Origin: Botrytis cinerea B05.10
Lineage: Eukaryota; Ascomycota; Leotiomycetes; Helotiales; Sclerotiniaceae
DNA length: 64,000 nucleotides
Reading direction: 5' to 3'
Assembly (NCBI RefSeq): GCF_000143535.2
Contig: NC_037325.1
Span: 1,240,001 to 1,304,000 of the forward strand
The notes beneath the pieces were generated by a model that saw only the letters and a program-made list of their open reading frames with translations, made no database searches and was not told the DNA's origin. Positions within the stretch are counted from its first letter, which is position 1. Each line of letters starts with the position of its first letter. Made by a program: the position numbers and the translations under genes. Of this stretch, positions 24,907 to 37,870 are shown piece after piece.

Positions 24907-25294
24907 GCTCAGTTCGCAGCCAGAGAAGTTCAAGACGCGAGAGAAATGTATTTTTCTTCCAACATACCTAGTCTGATACCAATAGGTAATCTCCAAAGAA
25001 AAAGGTTTCACTGAGGAAAGAAAATATGCATGCATCTATGCGTATACAGATACAGCATGTACCTTTCCGCAAGATGTAAATGTAAACGCGGATGCAAGAT
25101 CCCCCATATACACACCTACGAAGCGCAAGTAGTCACGCAACCCATACCCATACCTATCTATTGACCCATCCAGCCAGCCAGCAAACAAAGAACATCATCC
25201 GCCCAATCATCCTCCCTCAGGTACAGATACAGGTATAGGTTTCTATACTTACTCTCCTTAAATTAAATTCATACAGCAATCAAGCTATGCAAAA

Positions 25295-25330
25295 AGAGAA
25301 AGAGAAAGAGAAAGAGAAAGAGAAAGAGAG
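25295..25330. repeat. (AGAGAA)n hexamer repeat
   Basis: About six purine-only units. Confidence 0.9.
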
Positions 25331-25613
25331 TGAGTGAGTTAGATGAACAATCTTCACCGTGAAAACACTTTATAGTATTCCGTCTTCTGCTGTCGAGACG
25401 TGCAAGTACTCATATTCAGTATATTTATTAGATGTATGTGAGTGTTCCTTTAAGAAATGATACATTACTCCGTTTATACATTTATTAAATTAAACAATTA
25501 CAAAGCCAGGAAAGTACCTACTCTTGAATTCATACACAATCTTACACATAACCCCCTCCAGATTCCTCATCCAACACAACCACATATAAAACATCCATTC
25601 CCCCCATTACCAC

Positions 25614-26903
25614 CTACAAAAACTTCCTCACACTCCACTCACCAAGCACACCCACCACACCTGTCCCTACAACAATCCAAGCCCATTCATTCTTCCACTC
25701 CTCTACACGTGGCCAAAAACTATTCTTCTCCATCTTGTAGCTCTTCAAATCCTTTGCTTTTTTCAAATCTCTCTCCTCATACCTCTCTTCCTGACTCTTC
25801 TCATTCTGTCCATCTCCTCCTACATACCTCAAAAAAGCGTAGTTCGCAAGCGGTGCCAGAAGCATGAGAGGATGAAAGATTCCGGCTCCGTAGAGAATAA
25901 GCGGGAAAGAAGCATGGATAAGTGCATCTCCCAGATAGCTAAGGATGGAGATTCATGTTAGTTGTGTATCAAGTAATCAAGTAACGATAGAATGAATGAG
26001 AAAAAAATAATACATACTTAGGATGTCTAACAATGCTCCAAACACCATCTCTCAGTAGCCCTACCGTTCGTTCATTTTTATGATTCTCTAACTGCCAGTC
26101 CGCACCCGCTTCGAAAGCAAACCCCGCTGTGAAAAGAAATACCCCAGCCGCATTAGCCACTTGCCAACCCGGATTACCAGGAAGTGGTTGATTTCCAATA
26201 AGCACCTCAGGCGCCGCCAAACTCATCGCAAACGGAAGCGCAATAACAGATTGCACAAGTGCTTCTGGCAAGAAAGTCGAAAGGAGTGTTTTATTCCAAA
26301 AGCTTCTCGTTTTCGGTAAAGAAGCATAGCGCGCGTCGTCCTCACCGCGATAGATAGCTCGCGATGTGATGCGGTAGAAGAGACGCAGAGACCAGGCTGT
26401 GAGACCTGCCATGATGAGTTTTTGGGGGTAGGCGAGATGGGTCCATGTTTGCGATATGTCGAAGTTGTGGCGTTCGAGGGCGAGGGTCCAGGAAGTGATG
26501 AGGGGGCCGAGTGGCCAGAGGATATCTTTGAGATCGAGTCGGTTTGTGAGACGAGCGATGGTGTAGGAGATGAGTGAGAGAGTTGTGTTGGTGGTTAAGG
26601 CGGGGAGAAAACTACGTTGGAGTAGACCAATTGCTGTAGCATTAACCTGTGGATTCCATGGTGGAATAATAGAGGAGTTGGATCCAAAGCGATCTTGTTC
26701 CGAGACGGCAGAGTTGGAAGTATTATTTGTCGATGCCTTGCCTGTCATCGGCCGTCAATTGAAATATTCTTTATTGAATTGACCAACAAACAGGAAAGCT
26801 TACCTAGACCTGCCAAATTCCATCTCGAGACCCTCTCTGTTACTTTCCCAGTAGGAATAGGATGACCTCCAAAATGAGAAGCATGTGTATCTTGTTCGGC
26901 CAT
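25614..26903 (-). CDS. DUF1295 membrane protein, steroid 5-alpha-reductase-like fold
   Basis: Exons 26903-26804, 26741-26018 and 25938-25614 join to 382 aa. The hydrophobic profile suggests about seven membrane segments between residues 60 and 335, with a charged cytosolic-looking tail rich in Lys/Glu before a last helix (WAWIVVGTGVVGVLGEW). The signature RHPNYLGD (residues 272-279) is recreated exactly at the second splice junction, which fixes that intron as GTATGT..CCTTAG. RHPNY is shared by DUF1295, isoprenylcysteine methyltransferases and sterol reductases, where it lines the cofactor site. The substrate cannot be told from sequence. The N-terminal 60 residues are polar. The start ATG 26903 is supported by a clean in-frame 62-nt first intron. 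Confidence 0.87.
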
Positions 26904-27474
26904 ATTTAAATTGACTCTACCTTAATGCCGTGGTAAGGTAGTTGTGCTGAAGCTTCTCATATTTTACAAATAAGAGATGCTTTCTATACCTCAACATCAA
27001 AGAGCTCTTTGCCCCTCATTCAGAACGTCGTTTCAATGACGTTGTTTCTCCACCTAAGCTCACCTCTCGGACCTTCATTCCGTCAATGTAGCTGCAGCTT
27101 ATTGCATGTAAAACATTAGAGCTTTGATTTGAAAAGGTGCCGCATTTCACATGTATATGTATATATATGTCATTCCTATCGAAAATCCTTTGAATATTTT
27201 AGTCAAACATCTTTGTATGAATTTTCAAACAGAAACATGAGCTGGTATCAATTGAGACATGTGATAAAGAGAGTTGTAATTATACGGTTGTCGAAACGGT
27301 CAAAATGGTAAGTTGAAATGCTTAGTCACCCTCCATCCAATTATTACTCCGTCTCTATAACCCACCACTTGCCTCACCTACTCCAACTTAGCCAGATACC
27401 CAGGTGATGCAGAAGATATACTTCAGAATTTATCCCATCTAAAGATCTAATCTATGTTCTGATCAATACGTCTA
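26904..27474. other. intergenic between tandem minus-strand genes
   Basis: No gene; promoter of the DUF1295 gene and 3' region of the nickel permease gene. Confidence 0.5.
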
Positions 27475-28867
27475 CTACACCTCAAGAGCTTTATCTCTAA
27501 CCCTCGCAACTTCCTTCTCATCTTCATCTTTCGACTCAACCCCCTTACTCAAATCTCCTAATTCCACCTCTACCTCTCCGTTTCCTACACCTCTTCGCCC
27601 AACTCTCCCTTTCTCAACCCATCTTCTCCAAGGACCATAAAGTAATACACTCGCGCCTCCAAAAACTACAAATGCTCCACAGATACCCGCACCAATGACA
27701 TCGAAGTGATCACTTGCAGTATTAACTCCATCCCAGAATGATCCTGTGGAGAAATTTGCTATCAAGGAAAGCAATTGAATGACTCCAATGCAGATTGCCA
27801 CGAGAACTGTAATACCAGTCAGGACAATTGAATAGTAGAGAATAGCTATTGTGTCGCGGGCGAGGGATGTGGATGTGTAGAGCGTCATCATTAGTGCGCC
27901 GTCAGTAGTGTCGATTAGACACATGCCGGCTGTTGATTTTGTTAGTACAAGGCATTTTATAATATTCTATACTATCATATTATTCAGATGACGAAAAAAG
28001 AAGAAGACAATCATACCAGTGAATAAAAGAGGGAAAATCAAAATTAGCCAGATATTAGTTCCTTTAGCACCTTCCACAGATGCAATTCCCAGAACTGCAA
28101 TCTCACTACTGGTATCGAAACCCAGTCCAAACAATACACCCAGAGGGTACATTTTCCATGGACGATCAATGACTTTGAAAACTCTTCGAAGGACTCTCAT
28201 CATGATTCCTCCACCTTCAAATCCTAATCCCATTTCACCTCCATCTCCATCGACTTCTTCCCTCAAAACCGCTCGTAATTTAACCACCAATTTCCACAAA
28301 ATCCATGCATTTCCAATTCCAAGTATAATGAGTACGCAAGCAGAGACACCTGTACCGATAATTCCGCCTATGTTACTGAAAGAGTCGAAGCGTGACTCAA
28401 GAGCGCCAGAGGTGGCGGCAACGACGATACAGGTTATGATTACGATAGTAGAGTGGCCTAACGAGAACCAAGTACCCACTGTCACTGGTTGGGATGTATG
28501 AGGAGAACCAGAAGCAATGAGGCGACGGGTCATGAGGTCGATTGCGGATATGTGATCGGCATCACTGGATTTGATGAGTCGAAGTTTGAGAGTAGAAAAT
28601 CACATGATCGTGAGGCAAAAAGTGGTTTTTGAAGAAATCAGAAATCAGAACTTACAGAGCATGTCTCAAACCGAATGTATATGAAAGTACAGCAGATGAA
28701 GATAGAAGTGGATGGGAGCGTAGAACAATAGCCACAGCCACCCAAATAATGATATTGATAAAAACCAAAATGGATATGATCCTAACTGCGGGGTAGGGCA
28801 GGAGGCGAACTTGAGGGGGTAAACGAGCAATCAAGGGGTGAAGACATGTTGGCGGTCTAGGAGACAT
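27475..28867 (-). CDS. high-affinity nickel (cobalt) permease, NicO/NixA family
   Basis: Imports Ni2+, which in fungi mainly supplies urease. Exons 28867-28656, 28564-28017 and 27929-27475 give 404 aa. The family signature HALDADHI (residues 69-76) is completed across the first splice junction, GTWFSLGHST follows in the next helices, and GLGFDTSSEI is the second metal signature. A third conserved block, AGMCLIDTTDG, is formed by the second junction, which confirms that intron. About eight membrane helices are expected. The loop between the two halves is acidic and Gly-rich, and the C-terminal 45 residues are charged and probably cytosolic. ATG 28867 fits; the frame is open a little upstream but without another ATG. 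It resembles S. pombe Nic1 and bacterial HoxN/NixA. Confidence 0.93.
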
Positions 28868-29116
28868 TTTTAGAGAAAATTGAGATGTAGTGAAGGCACT
28901 TCCCAACTCAAAAATCAAGTGAGACAATTGCAATTATACAAAATAAGAGATGAAATTTTGCAGAAAAAAATATTGAAATCGTATACCCCACCATTGCCGC
29001 CAGCGTTGCAAAATTTGGTCTATCAAGGTCAACGTATCGATCCTAATCGGGGACCGCCGACTGGACATTGATAAGATAATGAAACTTCATTACCTATTTT
29101 GATCGAGTGTGCTTCA

Positions 29117-29353
29117 ATGAGAAAGACTTGGCATCAGAGCAAAATGCTCAACATCGAAGTTGAGGATATATTGTGTCGACTTCAGAAGAATCAGAAGGTT
29201 TCTCTTCCGCGAACAAACGGAGCATGTAATGTAGTTAAGGATTTGCTCGATGAAGCCAAGAACAGCATTCCAGATCGATTGATAGAATCGAGCCACCAAG
29301 CATTTAGAGAGATGGCAGAAAGCCTCAATCCCAACCATCAGCCATCTTCATGA
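29117..29353 (+). CDS. small ORF, 78 aa, hypothetical or remnant
   Basis: ATG 29117 to TGA 29353. The product is helical and charged (MRKTWHQSKMLNIEVEDIL..VVKDLLDEAKNSIP..QAFREMAESL) and looks more protein-like than noise, but matches nothing I know. Just upstream, at about 28880-29071, another plus-strand frame without an ATG encodes KNQVRQLQLYKIRDEILQKK and a Pro-rich end. The two may be exons of one gene or pieces of a decayed one, but I found no clean GT..AG pair joining them. It lies head to head with the nickel permease. Confidence 0.28.
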   Translation: MRKTWHQSKMLNIEVEDILCRLQKNQKVSLPRTNGACNVVKDLLDEAKNSIPDRLIESSHQAFREMAESLNPNHQPSS

Positions 29354-31797
<2,444 letters not shown>

Positions 31798-32212
31798 ATG
31801 TATTATATTTATTTTTCATGACATGACTGGGATGAAAGGAATGGCTGGGTTTTGGAGTTTGCCACAAAATGATGGCTGATATTTTAGCGATAATTCGATT
31901 GAAATGAAAAGCAATTTTTTCTCGAGAATCTTCTTGCTTTAAGTGAATGCACTATGATTATATGTGATTCGGTCCGCTTCAAGTGATAGTAATCTATACC
32001 TTATACCAGCAAACGTTTCCATTCTTAGCTCGCTTGAACGATTCATTCTGGATCCAAAGATATCCTCTTTTTTCTGTGCAGCTTATACTCAATTTCTCTC
32101 TCCTCTCCTTTTTTCCTATAGCTATTCTCACTCTTACTACTCCTCTGGATCCCAATCCCAATCCCAAATAAATGGCAATAAATGGCAATGAGTAAATAGG
32201 AAATATATAATA

Positions 32213-32371
32213 GAGATGAGAAGAGAAGAGAAGAGGAGAAGAGGAGAAGAGGAGAAGAGGAGAAGAGGAGAAGAGGAGAAGAGGAGAAGAGGAGAAGAGG
32301 AGAAGAGGAGAAGAGGAGAAGAGAAGAGAAAAAGAGAAGAAGAGAAGAGAAGAGAAAAAGAGAAGAAGAGA
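32213..32371. repeat. purine-only minisatellite (GAGAAGAG-like)
   Basis: About 160 bases almost entirely A/G on the plus strand, with GAGGAGAA-like units repeated about ten times in its centre. Such homopurine tracts can form triplex (H-DNA) structures. Confidence 0.92.
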
Positions 32372-32396
32372 ATATATTAATAAAAAGGAATCAATA

Positions 32397-32574
32397 CATC
32401 TTCATCTTCATCTTCATCTTCATCTTCATCTTCATCTTCATCTTCATCTTCATCTTCATCTTCATCTTCATCTTCATCTTCATCTTCATCTTCATCTTCA
32501 TCTTCATCTTCATCTTCATCTTCATCTTCATCTTCATCTTCATCTTCATCTTCATCTTCATCTTCATCTTCATC
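32397..32574. repeat. (CATCTT)n hexamer microsatellite, about 30 units
   Basis: 178 uninterrupted bases of one hexamer. It produces a spurious minus-strand frame of alternating Met-Lys. Confidence 0.98.
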
Positions 32575-33299
32575 AAAATCACCTATTACTATCCATCATA
32601 CATCACAATCACAACCACAATCACAACCACAATCACAACCACACATCTTAGATATCCATTCATACCTAGATACATACATACATACTAACAAACCAGAAAA
32701 GAAAGATTTCACTCATCTCATCTCATCTACTCCAACTCCTACTCCCTTAAGAAACTGGATATAGTACAGTATCATAGAGTATACAGTATCGAAATGAATA
32801 GAAATGAGTCGAATGGGAATACTATCACAATAAAACATCACAGTACAACACAATTGATTAATTTCCATTCTAACAAAAATATAACATACTAGAATCTAAC
32901 TAATCCAACTAAATACATAACCAGAAATCTCAAAGGCGTTTGGAGTATCTACTTCGCTACCTAGGTAAATAAGCTAAATCGGTAGACATATGTATGTATG
33001 TAGTTGTGATTCCCAATTCTCCATTTTATCCACTGAAAACGAAATGAAACGCCTACTACGCCACGACGCGCCATCCATGCCATTTTATAGGTATCTAGCC
33101 TTCTATCCTTCCTATCTATATATACATCAAATCTATCCATCAATAAGCCAATGAAATTCATAGACGCTTCGTGTTTGTGTTTTGAGTCGTCGTAGCGTGG
33201 AGATACGTGCTTGTGAAATATGGCGGAAAGTATATGAAAATGGCAGTGCTACATCATTTTCCAAATTCATACCCATATCCACATATACCACAAAGATTA

Positions 33300-35144
33300 T
33301 TAGTTTCTGCCACCTCTACCACCGCCTCTACCTCCCCTACCGCCTCTTCCTCCACTCCCCGCACTTCTTCCCTCACCACCACCACCACCTCTTCCTCCTC
33401 CATGTGGAACTCTAGGAGGATCTGGAATAATAGTCAAGCCTGGAGTACCCTTAAGTCCCATCTTTCCCACAATGCCTCTGTAAAGCGTTGGCGTCTCCGG
33501 TGCACCCAATCCCTCCTTCGCATAAACATTGCCTTGACGGACTAACTCCGCATTGTCCCACTTCATAAGTTTGAGATGATTTTTATAGTATCCCAACCAA
33601 GCTTGATATGTTTTTGAGTGATTATCCATCTTCGATGCTACTCTCAAAACAGTATCTGCAGAGCTCAGATCTGCGGGTGTTGGTAGGAATTGAATCTCTT
33701 TCAATGTCCATTTTGGAAATGCGCCTTCGGCATCTGTGACAATGAATACACCACGACCTTCTTTGCCTGCTCTGGCTGTACGACCTAGACGATGAATGTA
33801 AGATTCTTTATCGGCTGGGATACCGACTTGAAAGACGTTAGTGACGCCCGGGAAATCCATTCCACGAGCAACTACATCTGTAGCTACAAGAACACCATTT
33901 TTGGCTTCGCGATAATCATTTGTGACTTTTGTTCTCTTACTTTGAGATACACGAGAATGTAATGCGGTGATGGGTGGGAGATCTGATAGTTGAGAGAGAA
34001 TATCGGCGTAGAAATCTACAAGGGCAGCGGTAGGCGCAAAGACAATAGCTTTGAAGCTATCCTTACCTTCCAATTTCATTTCTTCGCGAATAGAACCTAC
34101 CATTGCTGGGGCCACATCAGAGAAATTTGGAACGGTAACGAGATGTTGAGGAACACGTTCATGAGTATTGACCTCTCCCTTAGGAATGGTGGAAATGAAC
34201 TTGTAATCTTTCGAGAGAACTAAGTGAGCGACCTTTTCAACATGGGGAGCAATAGTGGCGGAGAAAAGCATTCCTTGTCTGTTGGTTTGGGCCTTGTCTG
34301 GGAGACATCTGATAATATCTTTGATGGCGTTCATGAATCCCATGTCGAGTAATCTATCTGCCTCGTCAAGAACGATAGTATCGAGATTACGGAAAGCATC
34401 GATAATTCTTTCATCATTAAGATGGTCGAATAATCGACCTGGAGTAGCAATGAGAATATTACAGCCCTTCAAAATATTTTTCTCCTCTGTAGTTTTATTG
34501 GTACCACCGATGGCAAATCCAACCTTATAATTAGGAAGACGTTGTAGTAATTGACTCGCTTCCTTTGCTATTTGCTGCGCAAGTTCTCTCGTTGGCGTCA
34601 TGACTAACAGAGAAATTCCATCTTGCGGACGTCTCTGTTTGTTAATAAGTGTCTGAATCGCAGGAATAAGAAAAGCAATAGTTTTTCCAGTTCCAGTTTT
34701 AGCCTGTGCCAAACAATCTGCGCGTTCTGAAAGTAAAGGACGAAGAGTTGCAGCTTGAACCGGCATCATATGGTCGAATTTTAAGTCTTCGGTAATGGTC
34801 TGGAGAAGAATTGGGTTGAGGAGATTTTCAGCACCGAGATCTGCGAATCGTGGAGTGTCAAGAGGGACTGCAGTGGTAAGTGGAGGAGCGGCAACTGCAG
34901 CCATTTCCTCTGCAAAGGACGCAGAAGTAGAAAATGCTGCGTTTTGGATAGGTGATGCCTTTTGAACATTGCTGCCACCTCTGGCATTTCTGGCATTTCC
35001 TCTGGTGCTTGCTAACTGAGAAGAATAACGACCTCTACGAGGTTGCTTTCTAGCTCTGGGATTTGGTGGGGACGACATTGCAATTGTAATGGAACGTAGA
35101 AGTCCAAAGCGATTTTGGTTGATGGTTTTGGAAAGAGAGAGCAT
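33300..35144 (-). CDS. mitochondrial DEAD-box RNA helicase, Mss116/CYT-19-like
   Basis: ATP-dependent RNA chaperone; yeast Mss116 and Neurospora CYT-19 help group I and II introns fold in mitochondria. Single exon, 614 aa. The first 75 residues are basic and Ser/Ala/Asn-rich, as in a matrix targeting sequence. Helicase motifs in order: PVQAATL (Q-like region), AKTGTGKT (148-155), PTRELA, TPGR, DEAD (260-263), SAT (295-297), ATDVVARGMDFP and HRLGRTAR (451-458). The Mss116-specific helical extension follows the core, and the tail is an RGG/Gly-Arg repeat of about 30 residues that should bind RNA. The gene is intronless although its neighbours are not. It could be another member of the same subfamily; the exact orthology is inferred. 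Confidence 0.92.
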   Translation of the reverse strand: MLSLSKTINQNRFGLLRSITIAMSSPPNPRARKQPRRGRYSSQLASTRGNARNARGGSNVQKASPIQNAAFSTSASFAEEMAAVAAPPLTTAVPLDTPRFADLGAENLLNPILLQTITEDLKFDHMMPVQAATLRPLLSERADCLAQAKTGTGKTIAFLIPAIQTLINKQRRPQDGISLLVMTPTRELAQQIAKEASQLLQRLPNYKVGFAIGGTNKTTEEKNILKGCNILIATPGRLFDHLNDERIIDAFRNLDTIVLDEADRLLDMGFMNAIKDIIRCLPDKAQTNRQGMLFSATIAPHVEKVAHLVLSKDYKFISTIPKGEVNTHERVPQHLVTVPNFSDVAPAMVGSIREEMKLEGKDSFKAIVFAPTAALVDFYADILSQLSDLPPITALHSRVSQSKRTKVTNDYREAKNGVLVATDVVARGMDFPGVTNVFQVGIPADKESYIHRLGRTARAGKEGRGVFIVTDAEGAFPKWTLKEIQFLPTPADLSSADTVLRVASKMDNHSKTYQAWLGYYKNHLKLMKWDNAELVRQGNVYAKEGLGAPETPTLYRGIVGKMGLKGTPGLTIIPDPPRVPHGGGRGGGGGEGRSAGSGGRGGRGGRGGGRGGRN

Positions 35145-35593
35145 TGAGAGATGCTGAACTTTTTGAAAAGGGTGTTATCACAATTTCTTTGTTGGAAAAT
35201 TTCCTAATCAGTGAACAAGGCTAACATCAGCCGTGCTTCAGCCTTGTTATTTACATTTGATCTCAGCCAATGAATCTCATACTTAACAAAGAGTTTATTG
35301 ATGATTCCATGACTTAATTATATAAGATTCGTTGCCTTCCTTTATACTGTATTATTTTTAGGTACCGTGAGTGCAAATCAAAGAATTTTACATACATGAT
35401 CAATACTATGAATAGACATTTCTGATATCCTCAGATTTATCTTTCTTAGAGAAGCATCTTGATACAGGACCTTACCAAAACGCCTGGTATCTGCCACCCG
35501 TTCCCATACTCCATAGGAATAAATTGTAAGACAGCCAACCCAGTATAGCTCCCGTTCCCCATCTTGAACGCCGAATATTCAGTTAGATCTTGA
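35145..35593. other. intergenic
   Basis: No gene; helicase promoter and MED22 3' region. Confidence 0.5.
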
Positions 35594-37503
35594 TCAAGCC
35601 TTGTTTTTCTCTTGCTCATGCTTTTTCTCCAACTGCTTCTCAATCAATTCCGCGACCTTCTTTGAATCGGTCTCCATTTCTCCATCGCCTTCTCCTTCGC
35701 CGATTCCTCTTAATGACCCAAAGATCCAAAACTCCTTCAACTCTCTAGTCAACTTCAAGAGGTCTTCTGCTGCGCTTGTCTGCTCATACAATTATCAGTG
35801 ATACACACTAAGATTGAACTCGAACACTACACAAGCCAAGTAAATGAAATAAGAATATACGTACCAAGGCATTGCTCTCAACCTCCATTCTCAATCCCTC
35901 TGCAGCAGCAGTCTCCTTTGTAAATGCATCTTCAGTAGGCAATGCAGCAAGCTTGACAAGATTCTGGAAACGGATAAGGAGAGCAGCGATAGCACGTTCC
36001 TGGCGGTCTGTAAGTTTGTCAGCTTTGGATGCGCGTAGTACGGCTGGGCCATCAGCTAGGTCATCATTATGAACAGGTTCGTGCTTGTGGGCCCGATCAT
36101 TTCGACTCGGTCTTTCATCTTCGGCAACTGGTTCGTGCTTGTGGATCAGATCATTTCGACTCGGTCTTCCATCTTCGGCAACTGGTTCGGTGACTGCTGT
36201 GACTTCATTGCTGGCGATTAGTCCCGTGATTGACGCGGCTTTCTTGTTGGGAACCGGCTCGGTGATCGCTGTGACTTCATGGGGAAAGTTGGGGGGTGGT
36301 TCATCTTGGTGCAACATGCCATTGTCAAAGACTAAATCTGGGAATTCTGTGAATTGGTTTGCTGCAAATGCGTCGAGGAAGGAAAGTCTCGAGTCATTGC
36401 CATCGCCTAAAAGATTTTCTAAAGATACATCATTTTGAACCACTTGTGCATAAGGATCCTCTTGGCCCAACGTTCCGCTATTAGAAATTGGTTTCGCGGT
36501 TGCGGTGACTTCGTTGAGCAAGTCCGGTATAGATATATTTTCAAAATCTAAGGAATCTTTCATGTGCAAATCATTTTGGATCATTTGTGCAGAAGAACCC
36601 TCTTGGCGCAACATCCCATTGTCGAGAATTAGTCCGCTTGCTGCTGTGACTTCATTGGGCAAACCGAGACTTGCAATTCCTTGGTGCAGTGTGATACTTT
36701 CGAAGGCTGGTTCAACGAATCCTAGAGGCTCTTCTGCTGCAACTTCATTGAGCAAGCTAGAGTTTATGATAATTTCGCCAGTAGACTCAATTGGTTGTGG
36801 AGGCAAGTCAAGCCCGTAAGTTAGAGCGTCAATTGGCTGAAGGGGCATCATTTCGAGTTGATGGCTACTAGAGTAGGGCGTGACAGCCTCTGGACCAGGT
36901 ATCGACGATATAGGCTCAGTCGCTACGGCCTCGATAGATTGAACCATAGATGACTCAGAGACCGGCCAATGGTTTACGACGAAATCACTGGACGGTACCC
37001 TAGAATTGTATTCAGGAACAGTAGAATTCAATAAATCGATGACGCTGGAGTCGTTGATTCTGGCGGGATGACTTGTAGGATTACTAGCCGGCGCTCCAGA
37101 CATATGCTCACTGCCAGGAGGAGCCAGGAAGCTGGCGACATTGGCTTCATCTGTCCCGATGAAATCACTGGAAATCGCTCTAGACGTAAGTCCAGGGCGA
37201 GAAGGAGCTGAGGAATCGATGACAGCGTCTTCATTAATTCTGGTGGAATCACTAGTTTCAACTGAATTTCCTGGGGCCGTTCCTATGGCTTCACCGCGAG
37301 AAGAGTTCCAAAGATCGTGATCACGAGACATGTTGATTTCGAGCCGCGTTTGCCGTATGATCGAATTCGTTCTGGTCGCTGTCGAGATCGTGATTGTATT
37401 GATGATCAAGTCGAAAATTGATTGTGGTGAAATCATGAGAGTTGGAAATAAATAGTAACAACTTACCAATCAGAGCAGCTGTAGTCTGCTGCGTACCTTC
37501 CAT
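35594..37503 (-). CDS. MED22: Mediator subunit 22 (Surf5 family) with a long optional internal exon
   Basis: MED22 sits in the Mediator head and links activators to RNA polymerase II. Canonical splicing joins exon 37503-37467 (MEGTQQTTAALI), exon 36007-35865 and exon 35779-35594 into 121 aa; the first join creates DRQERAIAALLIRFQNLV, and TSAAEDLLKLTRELKEFWIFG follows, both family blocks. The acceptor at 36008 (CTGACAAACTTACAG) is excellent. That intron would be 1459 nt, but it is open in the same frame: with the acceptor at 37379 instead (GCGACC follows), all 457 codons from 37378 to 36008 are read through, giving 578 aa. The extra region is acidic, Ser/Pro/Asn-rich, disordered and internally repetitive (NEVTA..NGML.QE units; EDGRPSRND/HKHEPV duplicated). 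The shared last intron is 35780-35864. Which form is used cannot be told from sequence. Confidence 0.85.
36082..36186. repeat. tandem duplication inside the MED22 internal exon
   Basis: Two nearly identical 45-60 base copies sharing GATCATTTCGACTCGGTCTT and the following stretch ending ACTGGTTCG. On the minus strand they encode the repeated EPVAED.RPSRND..HKH module. Confidence 0.85.
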
Positions 37504-37870
37504 CTTGACTAATAATAAAAATATATAAGTACGGTTTGCAATTATGCGACGCGATGCAATGTGGGAGTGAAGTGAAGTCTACAAAGATAGATTGAATGTG
37601 AAGTGAAGAAAGGAAAGCTCGAAGCTCTCTTATGCAAGGTGCCCCTCTTTTAGTGTGCCCCACTCAAGATTCACCGTTCGTTCTCAACTTCCCCTCGACT
37701 CCGACCCCCTTGCCAATCTATTTGATTCGCGCCCCGCAGTCATCATCGTTGTACTTGTTGTCGTGTCAAAAGTTCCGAGTTTTTGGATTGTTAAATACAT
37801 TTAAGTTAATCGAATACATACATTCTTCTCTTCAATCAAATTTTACAGCGTTACAAACCAGTCCTTCAAA
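37504..37870. promoter_or_regulatory. shared divergent promoter, MED22 / twinfilin
   Basis: Only 367 bp separate the two start codons of divergently transcribed genes, so their promoters overlap or abut. No clear TATA element. Confidence 0.55.

Larger units (their letters stand above)
24191..25613. other. intergenic rich in simple repeats
   Basis: No credible gene. Includes several hexamer and pentamer tracts listed separately. Frames seen here (for example Asp/Glu/Val repeats at 24460-24765) are products of those repeats. Confidence 0.55.
31798..33299. other. intergenic between converging genes, repeat-rich
   Basis: No credible gene. Holds two long simple-sequence tracts and the 3' regions of the mannitol dehydrogenase and helicase genes. 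Confidence 0.6.

Noticed and set aside
32391..32582. Minus-strand ORF of alternating Met-Lys
   Set aside because: It is the translation of the CATCTT hexamer array, with no other coding feature.
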